Shown piece after piece: positions 1 through 8,991 of a DNA stretch of 49,103 nt. Made by a program: the position numbers and the translations under genes. Each line of letters starts with the position of its first letter. Position 1 is the first letter of the stretch. Source of the DNA: Natrinema limicola JCM 13563. GTDB lineage: Archaea > Halobacteriota > Halobacteria > Halobacteriales > Natrialbaceae. Below the pieces are notes generated by a model. The model was not told where the DNA came from, did no database searches, and saw only the letters and a program-made list of their open reading frames with translations. The stretch spans positions 1 to 49,103 of the forward strand of contig NZ_AOIT01000025.1 in NCBI RefSeq assembly GCF_000337475.1, read 5' to 3'.

Positions 1-280
1 CAGCCGTTTCGTCCTCGTCGTCGATCACCGTCGCCGTCCCGAGCAGTGACACCATCCAGCGTGCCTGTCCTGCCTCGGCTTTCTGGATCGAGAGGGAAAC
101 GCGTGGGTTTTGCCTGACGTTCGCCAGCTTTCGGCCCGTCGTCACGATCTCGACGACCCCGTCGGCGTACCGGTACCAGACCGGCGCGACGTGGGGTCGC
201 CCCTCGACGCAGGTTCCCAGGTGGGCCATCAGCGGCTCGCGCTCGAGCAATCGTTCTGCCTCCGGTGGAACGGTTGACAC
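1..280 (-). CDS. Pyridoxamine 5'-phosphate oxidase family protein, 3' end outside the window
   Basis: This is a flavin- or F420-binding split-barrel protein whose C-terminal part lies beyond the left edge. From the GTG at 278-280 the protein begins MSTVPPEAERLLEREPLMAH and continues with GRPHVAPVWYRY and the stretch TTGRKLANVRQNPRVSLSIQ, which are the usual core strands and the cofactor-phosphate-binding region of the family. The frame stays open upstream to an ATG at 592 (another 104 codons), but that extension does not look like a known domain, and family members normally start close to this GTG, so I chose it. Family members act as oxidoreductases or cofactor-binding proteins; the substrate cannot be read from sequence. 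It is one of three such proteins in the window. Confidence 0.8.
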   Translation of the reverse strand, partial: MSTVPPEAERLLEREPLMAHLGTCVEGRPHVAPVWYRYADGVVEIVTTGRKLANVRQNPRVSLSIQKAEAGQARWMVSLLGTATVIDDEDETA

Positions 281-752
281 AGTGGGATCGTTGACGGCGA
301 TCGAGAAAAGCGTCGGCCCCGGCTGCACGGAACCTCGCCTCGCGAGACTCTCCGGGAGATAGTCGGCCTCGTTTCGCGCCGGTCCCACGAAACCGGCGTC
401 CATCACGGCGGCAGCGACTCGCTCGTCACGGCTATCGATACGCGAGGCATCACTGGCACGTATTCTCAAGCTGTCGATGTAGTCGCCGGTCACTGCCGCT
501 TTCGATCGCACCCATCGCATCGATTTCAGTCGGCCACCTCCCAGTCCCGAACGCGGCTCGATGGCTATCCTGGCAGTGACATCTTCTACCATGGTGGTTA
601 CTTTCTGACATCATTTGCTCGAGGTGAGGTTTATCATGAACTTTTATAACCATGGGGGCGGTATGAGGGTGTACAGATGTCGGTCGTACACGTAGCAGCC
701 TGAGTTCATTGCCGACCAGTACCGATTTCGACGACATTACCACCCGACCGAC
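281..752. other. Intergenic stretch with a likely promoter
   Basis: No confident gene lies here, apart from a possible N-terminal extension of the split-barrel gene on the minus strand. The AT-rich segment around 630-650 includes TTTTATAA at 642-649, the best TATA-like box in the stretch, pointing rightward towards the small reading frame at 753. Confidence 0.4.
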
Positions 753-977
753 ATGCACACAGAATACCTGACCCGATCCGAGCCCGAACCCGAACCGACG
801 ACCGACCGAACGCGAGCGACACCCGCGAGCACGACCACGACCCCGCTCGAGGACCCACGGACGGCGACCGACCGCGCCCCCCGGATGTTCTCCTATCGGA
901 ACCGGGCGCGACTCGAGAATCTTGTCGACGAGTGGAACGCAGCGTTTGCGCCCGGAACCACGGACGAAGCGGCGTAA
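753..977 (+). CDS. Small hypothetical protein
   Basis: A 74-residue reading frame with haloarchaeal codon usage. The first half is Glu-Pro/Thr-rich and low in complexity. The second half (RMFSYRNRARLENLVDEWN) could form an amphipathic helix. I recognise no domain and see no membrane segment or signal peptide. A TATA-like TTTTATAA at 642-649 lies about 80 bases upstream of the expected transcript start plus leader. It may be a real small protein; the alternative is a chance frame in GC-rich DNA. Confidence 0.45.
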   Translation: MHTEYLTRSEPEPEPTTDRTRATPASTTTTPLEDPRTATDRAPRMFSYRNRARLENLVDEWNAAFAPGTTDEAA

Positions 978-1191
978 GGAAGACCTGTTCTGTCGAATCC
1001 AAACCGTCTTTTGAGCGACGGCGCTACGTTCGCATGGCCGATGACGATACACCCGCTCCGAGCCGGACTCGGCATCCGGTCGTGACGAGCCCTATGAGTG
1101 CCGAGGCCTGCTTTTGAAAACGACGATGGCCTGCTGAGACATCGGTCTCCGTCGTTGTGTCCGCACACTCCGTTCGCACGCTCAGTAGCGA

Positions 1192-1815
1192 TTAGGCCTG
1201 TGGCGTCCGGAACGTTCGAACCGTATCCCGCTTGCCGGACGTGGCCTCGACCTCGACGCAGCCCAGCTCGGTAAACACACGGTTCCAGTCGCGGTGGTAC
1301 AGCGGGAAGTCGTCGTTGACGTAGCTCACGTCGGGGGCTGCTGACTTTGAGCTGTCGCCCTCGCCCTCGTTTTCGATCGTAATGAGGAGGTCAGCGGTAA
1401 TTCGGGCTAGATCCTCGAACACCCACTCGACGTCCGGGTGGAGGTGTTGCAGCGTCTCGACCGAGTAGACGACGTCGAACTGGCCGTCGTCGAACTCGCC
1501 GACGGCGGCTTCGATCGAGTCGTGGTAGAACGTTCCGTCAGCGGCAAGTTCGGGGTAGGCCTCTGCCATGACGTCGAACGCGTCGTCGTTGACGTCGATT
1601 CCCGACAGAGTTTCGAAGCCATGGTCGTGGAGATGCGCGAGGTGACGGCCTGAACTACAGCCCACCTCGAGAATAGATACGTCTCGGCCGACGAGCCGAT
1701 CAAGAATACTGCGAATCGTCTCACTCGTCTCGTCAGGCCCGTAGTAGGCGTAATATTCCGGTGAGTATTCGCCGGATCGGTCTGCCCACTGGCGACGGAC
1801 CGTTGTAGAATTCAC
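1192..1815 (-). CDS. Class I SAM-dependent methyltransferase
   Basis: A 207-residue methyltransferase of unknown substrate. The Rossmann-fold motif I is ILEVGCSSGRHLAHL; motif II/post-I follows as LSGIDVNDDAF; FDVVYSVETLQHLHP is the motif IV region. The frame is open to an ATG at 1872, but I chose the GTG at 1813-1815, giving MNSTTVRRQWADRSG, because homologues begin this way and because a TATA-like CTTTACG (1837-1843 on the plus strand) sits about 25 bases upstream, as expected for a leaderless transcript. There is no operon partner on this strand. The conserved WADRSGEYSPEYYAYYGPD start is typical of the family. Confidence 0.85.
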   Translation of the reverse strand: MNSTTVRRQWADRSGEYSPEYYAYYGPDETSETIRSILDRLVGRDVSILEVGCSSGRHLAHLHDHGFETLSGIDVNDDAFDVMAEAYPELAADGTFYHDSIEAAVGEFDDGQFDVVYSVETLQHLHPDVEWVFEDLARITADLLITIENEGEGDSSKSAAPDVSYVNDDFPLYHRDWNRVFTELGCVEVEATSGKRDTVRTFRTPQA

Positions 1816-1836
1816 GTGTACTACTGCCGACGAACA

Positions 1837-1843
1837 CGTAAAG
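1837..1843 (-). promoter_or_regulatory. TATA-like box of the methyltransferase gene
   Basis: CTTTACG on the minus strand, centred about 25 bases upstream of the GTG at 1815. This spacing fits a leaderless haloarchaeal transcript and helps fix that start. Confidence 0.4.
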
Positions 1844-1926
1844 TCTAGGTGGTCTCTCTCGTCATTTTTCATGCATCAACGTCGGATTCACGCCGACACG
1901 CCATCCATCGGGATCGCTGTCATCCC

Positions 1927-2075
1927 GTGGCAAGCAAGATCGTCCGTGAGTGGAGCCGCAGGGATAACGTCGACGTCACGTGTCCGAACTGTGGGCTGTC
2001 GTCTCACGACCGGGACGTCCCCACTGCAAGGCCTGTGGCCACGTCATCTACCAGGACGACGACTCGAGCGAGTGA
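1927..2075 (+). pseudogene. Small double-CxxC zinc-ribbon protein gene with a one-base frameshift
   Basis: From GTG 1927 one frame encodes MASKIVREWSRRDN followed by VTCPNCGLSSHDRDVP. A different frame immediately after the C run at 2019-2022 encodes HCKACGHVIYQDDDSSE and then a stop at 2073-2075. Joined by one extra base, the two halves make a 49-residue protein with two CxxCG zinc knuckles and an acidic tail, a common type of small haloarchaeal zinc-ribbon protein. The span is 149 bases, exactly one short of 50 codons. Either the gene is recently broken or the homopolymer was miscalled. Confidence 0.5.
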
Positions 2076-2401
2076 CCAATCACGGAGACAAGCAACGCAC
2101 ACCCGGTGAGGAGTCACTTCGTGGTACGTCGACTGTCGATATCGTGTTGAGATACGGACCGAGACATCGGGTGAGAAACGGCAGTGGACGCACGACTATC
2201 CACTGCTGAAGTCATCGGATACGCTGATAATCAGTCGAACTGACCAACTTATCGGCCGATAACGCCGCTCTCCGTACGATTCCGGCGCTAAGCTTACAGT
2301 CGTCGATTCCGATATAGACAGTTGTCGAAAACCAGGAGGAAAAAATATGAGTTATAGGTCTGGAGTCGAGCGTATGCAGTACCGACCCACACAACCCAAT
2401 A
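2076..2401. other. Intergenic stretch before the mqo-like gene
   Basis: No convincing gene. The end holds a purine-rich segment (2335-2345) and TTATAG at 2352-2357, a plausible TATA box for the gene starting at 2402 with a leader of about 20 bases. Confidence 0.4.
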
Positions 2402-3796
2402 ATGTCTGGTAAATACGACCTAGTTATCGTCGGCGGCGGTATCAGTGGCGCATCCCTTCTGTACACGACCGCGAAGTTCACTGATATCGACTCGATCGCA
2501 CTGATCGAGAAGGAATCGGAGATCGCAGCGATCAACTCCCACCACACCAACAACTCCCAGACGCTCCACTTCGGAGACATCGAGACCAACTACACGCTCG
2601 AGAAGGCCGAAGAGGTCAAAGAGGCTGCGGAGCTTCTCGCGGGCTATCTCGAGAACCACGACCCCGACCGGGAGATGCACTCCAAGCGCAGCAAGATGGT
2701 CCTCGGGGTTGGCGACGAAGAGGTCGCAGAACTCGAGGAGCGCTACGAGGACGAGGGCTTCGGCGACCTCTTCCCGAAACTCCGGCCGATCGGCCGCGAG
2801 GAGATCGCCGAACTCGAGCCGAAGGTCGTCGAGGGCCGCGACCCCAACAAGGAGATGCTCGCCCTGCAGACGCCCGACGGCTACGTCGTCGACTACGGCG
2901 AGACGTCGAAGTCGTTCGTCGACGAAGCCCGCGAGGAGGCAAACGTCGACGTCTACACCGGCACGGAAGTCACAGACATCACGCCGACGCTCGACGGCTA
3001 CACGATCGAGACCGACCGCGGTCGCTTCGATTGTGACGCCACCGTCGTCGCTGCTGGCTCGCACAGCCTGCAGATGGCGAAGGAACTCGGCTACGGGCAG
3101 GACAAGGTCTTGCTCCCCATCGCCGGGAGCTTCTTCCTCGCGGACACCGACGACGGCCTCCTGAACGGGAAGGTCTACACGCTTCAGATGAAGAAGCTGC
3201 CCTTCGCGGCCGTCCACGGCGATGCGGACGTCCACGACGGCAGCATCACGCGATTCGGGCCGACCGCAAAGCTCGTCCCGACGCTCGAGCGCGGTCGCAT
3301 CTCGACGGTCAAAGACTTCCTCGACGTGTTCGGTCTGAACGCCGCCGCGTTCCTCAGCTACGCCAACATCCTCTCGGACCGCATCCTGCTGCCGTACGTG
3401 CTCCGGAACCTCCTCTACGACATCCCCGAGGTCGGCCGGAAGCAGTTCCTGCCTCACGTCCAGAAGGTCGTCCCGACCGTCGAACTCGAGGACATCGAGC
3501 GGGCGAAAGGCTACGGTGGCGTCCGCCCACAGATCGTCGACACGAAGAACAAATCGCTCGACATGGGCGAGGCCAAAATCGTCGGCGACGACATCATCTT
3601 CAACATCACGCCGTCGCCGGGTGCCTCGACGTGTCTCAAAAACGCCATGCGCGACACGCACACGCTGCTCGACTTCCTCGGCGACGACTACGAGTTCGAC
3701 GAGGAAGCGTTCCGCGAGGAAACGATCGGTCATTTCCCGCGTGCTGACGACTCCGACGACCCGAAAGTGGTCGCACCGAGCGCTGACGACGACTGA
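2402..3796 (+). CDS. FAD-dependent malate:quinone oxidoreductase-like protein
   Basis: A 464-residue flavoprotein. Residues 6-18 (DLVIVGGGISGAS) are the GxGxxG dinucleotide-binding fold, followed by an acidic strand end (ALIEKE) that binds the FAD ribose. The stretch NSHHTNNSQTLHFGDIETNY resembles the malate:quinone oxidoreductase region that begins with Asn-Ser and ends in the Leu/Glu-Asn-Tyr-Thr segment. ATVVAAGSHS is the second FAD-contact strand. Enzymes of this family oxidise malate, or a related 2-hydroxyacid, and pass electrons to membrane menaquinone, working peripherally on the inner face of the membrane. The C-terminal 20 residues are acidic. It stands alone between unrelated genes. 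The substrate is inferred from family only. Confidence 0.75.
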   Translation: MSGKYDLVIVGGGISGASLLYTTAKFTDIDSIALIEKESEIAAINSHHTNNSQTLHFGDIETNYTLEKAEEVKEAAELLAGYLENHDPDREMHSKRSKMVLGVGDEEVAELEERYEDEGFGDLFPKLRPIGREEIAELEPKVVEGRDPNKEMLALQTPDGYVVDYGETSKSFVDEAREEANVDVYTGTEVTDITPTLDGYTIETDRGRFDCDATVVAAGSHSLQMAKELGYGQDKVLLPIAGSFFLADTDDGLLNGKVYTLQMKKLPFAAVHGDADVHDGSITRFGPTAKLVPTLERGRISTVKDFLDVFGLNAAAFLSYANILSDRILLPYVLRNLLYDIPEVGRKQFLPHVQKVVPTVELEDIERAKGYGGVRPQIVDTKNKSLDMGEAKIVGDDIIFNITPSPGASTCLKNAMRDTHTLLDFLGDDYEFDEEAFREETIGHFPRADDSDDPKVVAPSADDD

Positions 3797-3864
3797 TCGG
3801 TCACGTTGGGGCCGTCCCGTCGGCTCTCATCTCATTTTTATCCGGTGCTGTGTCGCAGTTATGA

Positions 3865-4440
3865 TCAGCCGTCGGAGTCGAAGCCGTCGTCGGATAGCTG
3901 TAGTCCCGAAAGCATCGCTCCGATCCCCGACCGTTCCTCGAGTGTGCGACGTGCCTGCTCGATGTGCGTTTGCACGTCTCCCGAGTGGGCAGTCTGCAAC
4001 CGTTCGAGTTCCTCCGCGAGCGCCTGTCGCTCCGCGTCCAGTTCAGCGGTGGCCAATACGAGTGCCAGCGTTTCGATCCCGTCGACGGCGGCACGTCGGA
4101 CCCGGCCATCGTCGTCAGTCAGTGCCTCGAGCAGGAACTCGAGCAGCGCGGTCCGCTGTTCGGAGAGATCATCGAGTGTGTACCCCTCGACGCTCTCGGT
4201 CGCACTGGCACCGAGACGGAGCTCGAATCGTGGATACGCATCTCGCAGGAAGCGAACGACCGATTGGCGAACGTAACCGTCGTCGCTTTTATAGATCGGG
4301 CGACAGGCGTCGAATAGGTCGTCGTAGACTGGTACGCGGTCGGTTGCGTCGATCGCTTCGATCCGGTCAATCGCCTCGTTGACGCGGTCGCTTTCGCCCG
4401 ATTCGAGTGCGTTCGCATACCAGGTCGGCGACTCGTTCAT
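3865..4440 (-). CDS. HEAT-repeat-like helical protein
   Basis: A 191-residue, almost entirely helical acidic protein. The segments YKSDDGYVRQSVVRFLRD and ALTDDDGRVRRAAVDGIETL have the spacing and the D-x-x-V-R-x-x-A/S-V pattern of HEAT repeats. This suggests a small alpha-solenoid that binds another protein. There is no signal peptide, membrane segment or enzyme motif. The ATG at 4440 starts MNESPTWYANALESGE. It is convergent with the upstream oxidoreductase gene (68 bases between stops). The partner is unknown. Confidence 0.75.
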   Translation of the reverse strand: MNESPTWYANALESGESDRVNEAIDRIEAIDATDRVPVYDDLFDACRPIYKSDDGYVRQSVVRFLRDAYPRFELRLGASATESVEGYTLDDLSEQRTALLEFLLEALTDDDGRVRRAAVDGIETLALVLATAELDAERQALAEELERLQTAHSGDVQTHIEQARRTLEERSGIGAMLSGLQLSDDGFDSDG

Positions 4441-4496
4441 GGACCGACGCTCGTGGTCGCGACGGATAGTTCTAGTCTTCGGTCGCGAAGGTTCTC

Positions 4497-4579
4497 ATAC
4501 GGACTCCTGTCAGCCATTTCCGGCGCACCCGCGAGCCTGTCATGCGGATGCGCCGGTAAATCGGTACAGCAGACCGTAT
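4497..4579. repeat. Palindromic intergenic element, copy 1
   Basis: An 83-bp element bounded by ATACGG...CCGTAT ends. An internal hairpin has arms CCGGCGCACCCGC and GCGGATGCGCCGG (12 of 13 positions pair). In inverted orientation it aligns along its whole length with the element at 22795-22876. Conserved blocks include CTGTCAG, TTCCGG, CCGCGAGCC, TGCGG, CCGGTAAA and ACCGTAT. It lies between two genes and overlaps neither. Confidence 0.75.
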
Positions 4580-4682
4580 CAGACAGTGCTGTCACTGGTT
4601 CCTGGGACACACCACATCCCGGATCACGGGCCTGCTAACATCCATTGACATAGGAGCACGTATTATGCGCAAGATCACGTGT

Positions 4683-5153
4683 TCACGTATCATCGTTGTC
4701 GCTCGAGTCAGTCATGCGCTCGCTGTAATCCCAGCTGTAGAGCTCGTGGGGCTCGATCCGAATTCGCACTTCCTTGCGGTCGTCGTCGAGCAACCACGCG
4801 GCGAGTTCGGAGTCGGTCCCGCCGAGATAGCGCTCGAGGAGCGCCCGCAGGACCGTCTTGTCGGCATCGGGCGCGAGGGTTGCGGTTCCGTTCCCCCTAA
4901 CGCCGCGGTAGGGGACATCGTTGGTCGAAACCTCGAAGGCGACTGCCGGATCGTCACGGAGGAAGCGAACGAGCGCTGCGTTGGCACCGGTCGCACACTC
5001 GAGGGTGCCCTCGCGGTAACGATACCACAGCGTGACGAGCCACAGCGAGCCGTCGGGTCGCTGGGTCGCGAGCCGGATCGGGATCGTCGTCTCTTGGAAG
5101 AAGGTCTCGACCTCGGGTTCGGACCAGGCTCCGCGGAAGTCAGACACGGGCAT
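4683..5153 (-). CDS. Pyridoxamine 5'-phosphate oxidase family protein
   Basis: A 156-residue split-barrel protein. It starts MPVSDFRGAWSEPEVETFF; the strand IPIRLATQRPDGSLWLVTLW followed by YRYREGTLECAT is the usual family core, and FLRDDPAVAFEVSTND is the helix-strand that closes the cofactor site. The C-terminus is acidic. It probably binds FMN or F420; no substrate can be assigned. The histidine kinase gene that follows on the same strand is 58 bases upstream of this start, which allows cotranscription, but nothing else links the two. Confidence 0.8.
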   Translation of the reverse strand: MPVSDFRGAWSEPEVETFFQETTIPIRLATQRPDGSLWLVTLWYRYREGTLECATGANAALVRFLRDDPAVAFEVSTNDVPYRGVRGNGTATLAPDADKTVLRALLERYLGGTDSELAAWLLDDDRKEVRIRIEPHELYSWDYSERMTDSSDNDDT

Positions 5154-5211
5154 ACTCGAAACGACACGTCACAGTTGCAAAAAGCTCGACCACGAAGGGG
5201 TGATGAGCGCG

Positions 5212-6867
5212 CTACTCGGCTTTGGGGAGCGTGACCACGAAGACGGCTCCCTCGGGATCGTTGTCTTCGACCCAGATGTCGCCGCCGTAGGCGTCGACCA
5301 GGGTTTGGGCCAAGTACAGGCCGAGTCCAGTTCCGGCACTGTCGAGTCCGCGCTTGCCTTTGCCGAAGATCTCGTCTTTTTGTGCATCGGGGATGCCGGG
5401 ACCGTTGTCCGCGATGCGAACAGTGACCTCGCTCGCGTCGTCGCGCACCGAGACAGTCACCTCGGGAACCGCCTTGTCGTTGTGCTGGATGGCGTTTTTC
5501 ACCAGGTTTCGGAAGACTGACTCGAGCATTTCGTTTGCCAGTACGGCCGTCTCAGGGAGTGGCTCCGCGACGGAGACATCCGCGTCAGCGTACTGTGACT
5601 GGACGTCTGCAACAACATCTGTGATGAGAGGGCGGAGGCGTATCTGGCGCTGCCCGTCAGCGTTCGCGAGCATCACGTCGGCCATCTCCCGTGCCGTCTT
5701 CGTCAACTCGACTGCTTGTGACGCGCTGTCTTGGAGCGTTTCGAGATACTCCTCGCTGTCGCTGCCCGCCTCGACGTGGTCGGCCAGCAGATCTGCATAG
5801 GCGAGCACGATCTGAAGGTCGTTGCGGATGTCGTGGCGCAGCACCTGGTTCAGCGTCTCGAGGTCGTCACGCTGTTTCTCGAGTCGCCGTTCGTACGCCT
5901 GGCGTTCGTGCATGTGGCCGTCGAGCGTCCGACACAACTGGTTGAACCCGTGCTCGATGCGTTGCCACTCGTCGGCTCCCTCGAGCGTGATGCGCGTCTG
6001 ATACTCCTGGTTTTCGATCGCTTCGAAGCCGGCCAGCAACTCCTCGAGCTGCGCGAGGTTCCGCCGGTAGACCCACCATCCGAACAGGGCGAGCGTACCG
6101 AGCACGAACACGAGCGCACTACCCTGGAGCATGGTGAGTTCGCGGCTCCGCTCCTGTATCGGAACGCGACTCTCACTGACGGCGACCGTCCAGCCAGTCT
6201 CCGAGAGCGTCGTCTGGCGTTCCATCAGGTCGGCGTTCGGCGACGGTGCAGCCGTATAGATGCGCTCGCCGGACTGTGACTCGATCGTCAACCCCTGTTC
6301 GTCCTCGAGCGTCGACGCAAACTGTGGGAAGAAGTTCCCGTGTTCTAAGTGAAACGCCGCGTTGAGCGTGCCAACGCGCGTGCCGTTCTCGGACAGCGGC
6401 GTACTGATCGTCAGGATAAGGTTCCCGGAGTCGGCTTCGATCGGCTCGCTCACGTAGGTCTCCCCGTCCATCGCACGCCGAAAGTAGGTGCGGTCGCTGA
6501 AGTCGTCGCCGACGGCGGCTCTCGGTCTGCCGGAGTCGGCGACGATGGTCGTCATCGTCCCGTTAGCGGCGATGACCGACGCGCCGGCAAACGACGACTG
6601 CTTGACGAACGTCTCGAGGGCCCGGCGCTGGGACGTGCTCCCGTGGCGCGTCAGTTCTGGGTTCGTCGCTCCGATCTCGGTGGTGCGCTGGAGCGCGGCG
6701 AGTTGGCCGTCGAGTTCGGACTGGAGATGCATCGTCGTATGTTCGAGTTCCTCTTGTTCGTGGGTGTAGAGGGCGTTTTTGTGGTGTTGAAAGCCGACGA
6801 CGACGGAGGCAGAGAGGACAACTGCAATAAGCGCGATGAGGAGAAGAAACAGGCGCTTGGTCTTCAT
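5212..6867 (-). CDS. Membrane sensor histidine kinase with extracytoplasmic sensor domain
   Basis: A 551-residue kinase. From the ATG at 6865-6867 (MKTKRLFLLLIALIAVVLSA) there is a first membrane helix at residues 4-25, an extracytoplasmic PAS/Cache-like domain (about 30-245, with the typical FSDRTYFRRAMDGETYVSEP segment), a second membrane helix (about 250-267), a HAMP-like linker, the phosphoacceptor helix with LRHDIRNDLQIV (His345), and an ATPase domain with FRNLVKNAIQHND (N box), ADNGPGIP and GTGLGLYLAQ. An in-frame ATG at 6978 would add 37 residues without membrane character, so I prefer the internal start. No response regulator is adjacent; it is divergent from another kinase. The ligand is unknown. 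Confidence 0.88.
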   Translation of the reverse strand: MKTKRLFLLLIALIAVVLSASVVVGFQHHKNALYTHEQEELEHTTMHLQSELDGQLAALQRTTEIGATNPELTRHGSTSQRRALETFVKQSSFAGASVIAANGTMTTIVADSGRPRAAVGDDFSDRTYFRRAMDGETYVSEPIEADSGNLILTISTPLSENGTRVGTLNAAFHLEHGNFFPQFASTLEDEQGLTIESQSGERIYTAAPSPNADLMERQTTLSETGWTVAVSESRVPIQERSRELTMLQGSALVFVLGTLALFGWWVYRRNLAQLEELLAGFEAIENQEYQTRITLEGADEWQRIEHGFNQLCRTLDGHMHERQAYERRLEKQRDDLETLNQVLRHDIRNDLQIVLAYADLLADHVEAGSDSEEYLETLQDSASQAVELTKTAREMADVMLANADGQRQIRLRPLITDVVADVQSQYADADVSVAEPLPETAVLANEMLESVFRNLVKNAIQHNDKAVPEVTVSVRDDASEVTVRIADNGPGIPDAQKDEIFGKGKRGLDSAGTGLGLYLAQTLVDAYGGDIWVEDNDPEGAVFVVTLPKAE

Positions 6868-7063
6868 CGAGTGTGTATTCGTCGTTTGGACAGTGAAAGT
6901 ACTGATTTCGCCCGACAGCCGCGTCTTCGACCGGCTCCCAGCAGCCGACTGGCTCACCCGATCTCGAAGACGCGACACCGCGATCCGAGCCGCTGCGGAC
7001 GCCAGTCGATGTTCTTATAGCGACACGCTGGGACGGGAAAGCGTACAGGTGGCTGTCAGTAGC

Positions 7064-8974
7064 ATGGTGTCCTGGTGGCGGACGCACGCGGGCGCTCTCG
7101 TCGGGGTTGCCGGTGGCGTCGGTGGGCTATATATCATCCAGTTGCAGAACTTCCTGCTCTTTCACAGCCTTGTCGAACTGGGCAGCATTCTCATCGCCGC
7201 CGTCGTGTTCCTCATCACGTGGAACGCACGCGAAGAGCTTGACCGGTCGTTTCTGGTAATTCTCGGTGTCAGCTATCTGTTCGTCGCCGGCGTGGATCTG
7301 CTCCACGTTCTCACGTACAAAGGCATGGGGGTCTTCCCCAGTGCTGGTCCGAATCTGCCGACTCAGCTCTGGGTTCTGGGGCGGTATCTCGAGGCAGGCT
7401 CGCTTTTGGCTGCAGGCATCGTCGGCCTCGTCCTCGGTGAGCGAGACGACCTCGAGTGGTCTGGGGTCACGCTGTGTGCGCTGGTAATGGGCTATGCCGC
7501 CGTCGTCGGCCTCGGGCTCGGGTCGATCGTCGTTGTCGACTGGTTCCCACAGATGTACGTCGACGGGAGTGGCCTGACACGAGCCAAGGTCGGCAGCGAA
7601 TACGTCGTTATCGCCCTCTTCGCGGCCAGCCTCGGTCTCCTCTACGGTCAACGAGAGACGTTCAACCGGCGTCTTTTCCAGTTTCTCGCCGGCTCGATAC
7701 TGCTGACGATGGGCGCGGAACTTGCGTTTACGTTCTACGTCGATGTCTACGGGATTTCCAACGCCGTCGGGCACTTCCTCAAACTCGCCTCGTTCTATCT
7801 GATCTACCTGTCAGTCGTGAAGATGGGGATCAAAGAGCCACAGAAGACGCTCTATCGAGCACTGGCAAAGCGCGAAGCCGAGGCCCGCAAATTCAAAAAG
7901 GCGGCCGACTACTCGGGCCATGCCGTGTTGATCACGGACCGAGACGGCACCATTCAGTATGTCAACAGCGCGTGGGAGGCGATCACGGGCTACTCGGCAG
8001 CCGAAGCCCGAGGGCGGAACCCAAGACTGCTCAACTCCGGCGAGCACGACGAGGCGTTTTACGACGAGCTGTGGTCGACGATTCTCGCGGGGAATATCTG
8101 GGAGGGCGAGATCGTCAACGAGCGTCGAGACGGCGACCGATACGTGATCCACCAAACGATCGCGCCGATCTTCGACGAGGACGGCACGATCCAGAGCTTC
8201 GTCGCGATCCACGACGATATCACCGATCAGAAGGTCTATCAACGACAGCTGGAGACCGACCTCCACCAAAGCGTCACACAGCTCCAGGTGCTCGCCCGCG
8301 TGCTCCGACACAACATCCGCAACGAGATGAACGTGATCGCGGGCAACGCCGAGATGATACAAGAACAGTCCGACGACACCGACGACATCGCGTCGATGGC
8401 TGGCCGGATCGTCGACGCGAGCGATCAATTGCTCGCCCAGGCCGACAAGCAACGTGAGATCGTTCGGCTCCTGTCCGCGCCGTCGACGACAACGACGCTC
8501 GAGCTGTCGGCCGTCGTCGACGAGATCGTGAGCCAACTCGAGCAGCAGTATTCTCGGGCCGAGATCACCACCGACGTCCCGGCTGACCTCGTGCTCCGCA
8601 CGCTGCCAGAACTCGAGCAGGCGATTGTGGAGGTCGTCGAAAACGCCATCGTTCACACCGAGTGCGGAACGCCTGCGGTGACGATCAGCGCTCGTTCTCG
8701 GGACCGGCTGGTCGAAATCCAAGTCGAAGACAACGGACCGGGGATTCCAGCCGCGGAACGGCAGGTAATCGCGGGGGACGCGGAGATCGACGCGCTCTTA
8801 CACAGCAACGGCATGGGGCTGTGGCTCGTCGATCATATCGTCATGGAAGCTGGCGGCACGATTCGATTCGAAGACGCACAGTCCCATGGGAGTATCGTCA
8901 CGCTGACTCTCCCACGGAACGGGACGCTGAGCAACGGGAGCGATTCTTCCACCCCGATTGCCACCACCCGGTGA
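7064..8974 (+). CDS. MASE3-type membrane histidine kinase with PAS domain
   Basis: A 636-residue kinase from the ATG at 7064 (MVSWWRTHAGALVG); a GTG at 7049 is also possible. TTATAG at 7015-7020 fits a start in this range. Residues 1-250 contain about seven membrane helices with the MASE3-like loop containing DLLHVLTYKGMGVFP. Residues 279-389 are a PAS domain (ITDRDGTIQYVNSAWEAITG), His415 lies in LRHNIRNEMNVIAGNAEM, and the ATPase domain has VVENAIVH, VEDNGPGIP and NGMGLWLVDH. MASE3 is a membrane sensor domain of unknown ligand. It is divergent from the preceding kinase and has no adjacent receiver protein. Confidence 0.87.
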   Translation: MVSWWRTHAGALVGVAGGVGGLYIIQLQNFLLFHSLVELGSILIAAVVFLITWNAREELDRSFLVILGVSYLFVAGVDLLHVLTYKGMGVFPSAGPNLPTQLWVLGRYLEAGSLLAAGIVGLVLGERDDLEWSGVTLCALVMGYAAVVGLGLGSIVVVDWFPQMYVDGSGLTRAKVGSEYVVIALFAASLGLLYGQRETFNRRLFQFLAGSILLTMGAELAFTFYVDVYGISNAVGHFLKLASFYLIYLSVVKMGIKEPQKTLYRALAKREAEARKFKKAADYSGHAVLITDRDGTIQYVNSAWEAITGYSAAEARGRNPRLLNSGEHDEAFYDELWSTILAGNIWEGEIVNERRDGDRYVIHQTIAPIFDEDGTIQSFVAIHDDITDQKVYQRQLETDLHQSVTQLQVLARVLRHNIRNEMNVIAGNAEMIQEQSDDTDDIASMAGRIVDASDQLLAQADKQREIVRLLSAPSTTTTLELSAVVDEIVSQLEQQYSRAEITTDVPADLVLRTLPELEQAIVEVVENAIVHTECGTPAVTISARSRDRLVEIQVEDNGPGIPAAERQVIAGDAEIDALLHSNGMGLWLVDHIVMEAGGTIRFEDAQSHGSIVTLTLPRNGTLSNGSDSSTPIATTR

Positions 8975-8991
8975 CCCCTCTATCGTCTCTG

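Noticed and set aside
450-1052. A 200-codon reading frame on the minus strand across the first intergenic region
   Set aside because: Arg/His-rich composition unlike haloarchaeal proteins, no recognisable motif, and it overlaps a better small frame on the other strand.
1034-1117. A possible 27-codon leaderless gene (MADDDTPAPSRTRHPVVTSP...)
   Set aside because: A CTTTTGA box is at a suitable distance, but the peptide is too short and featureless to support.
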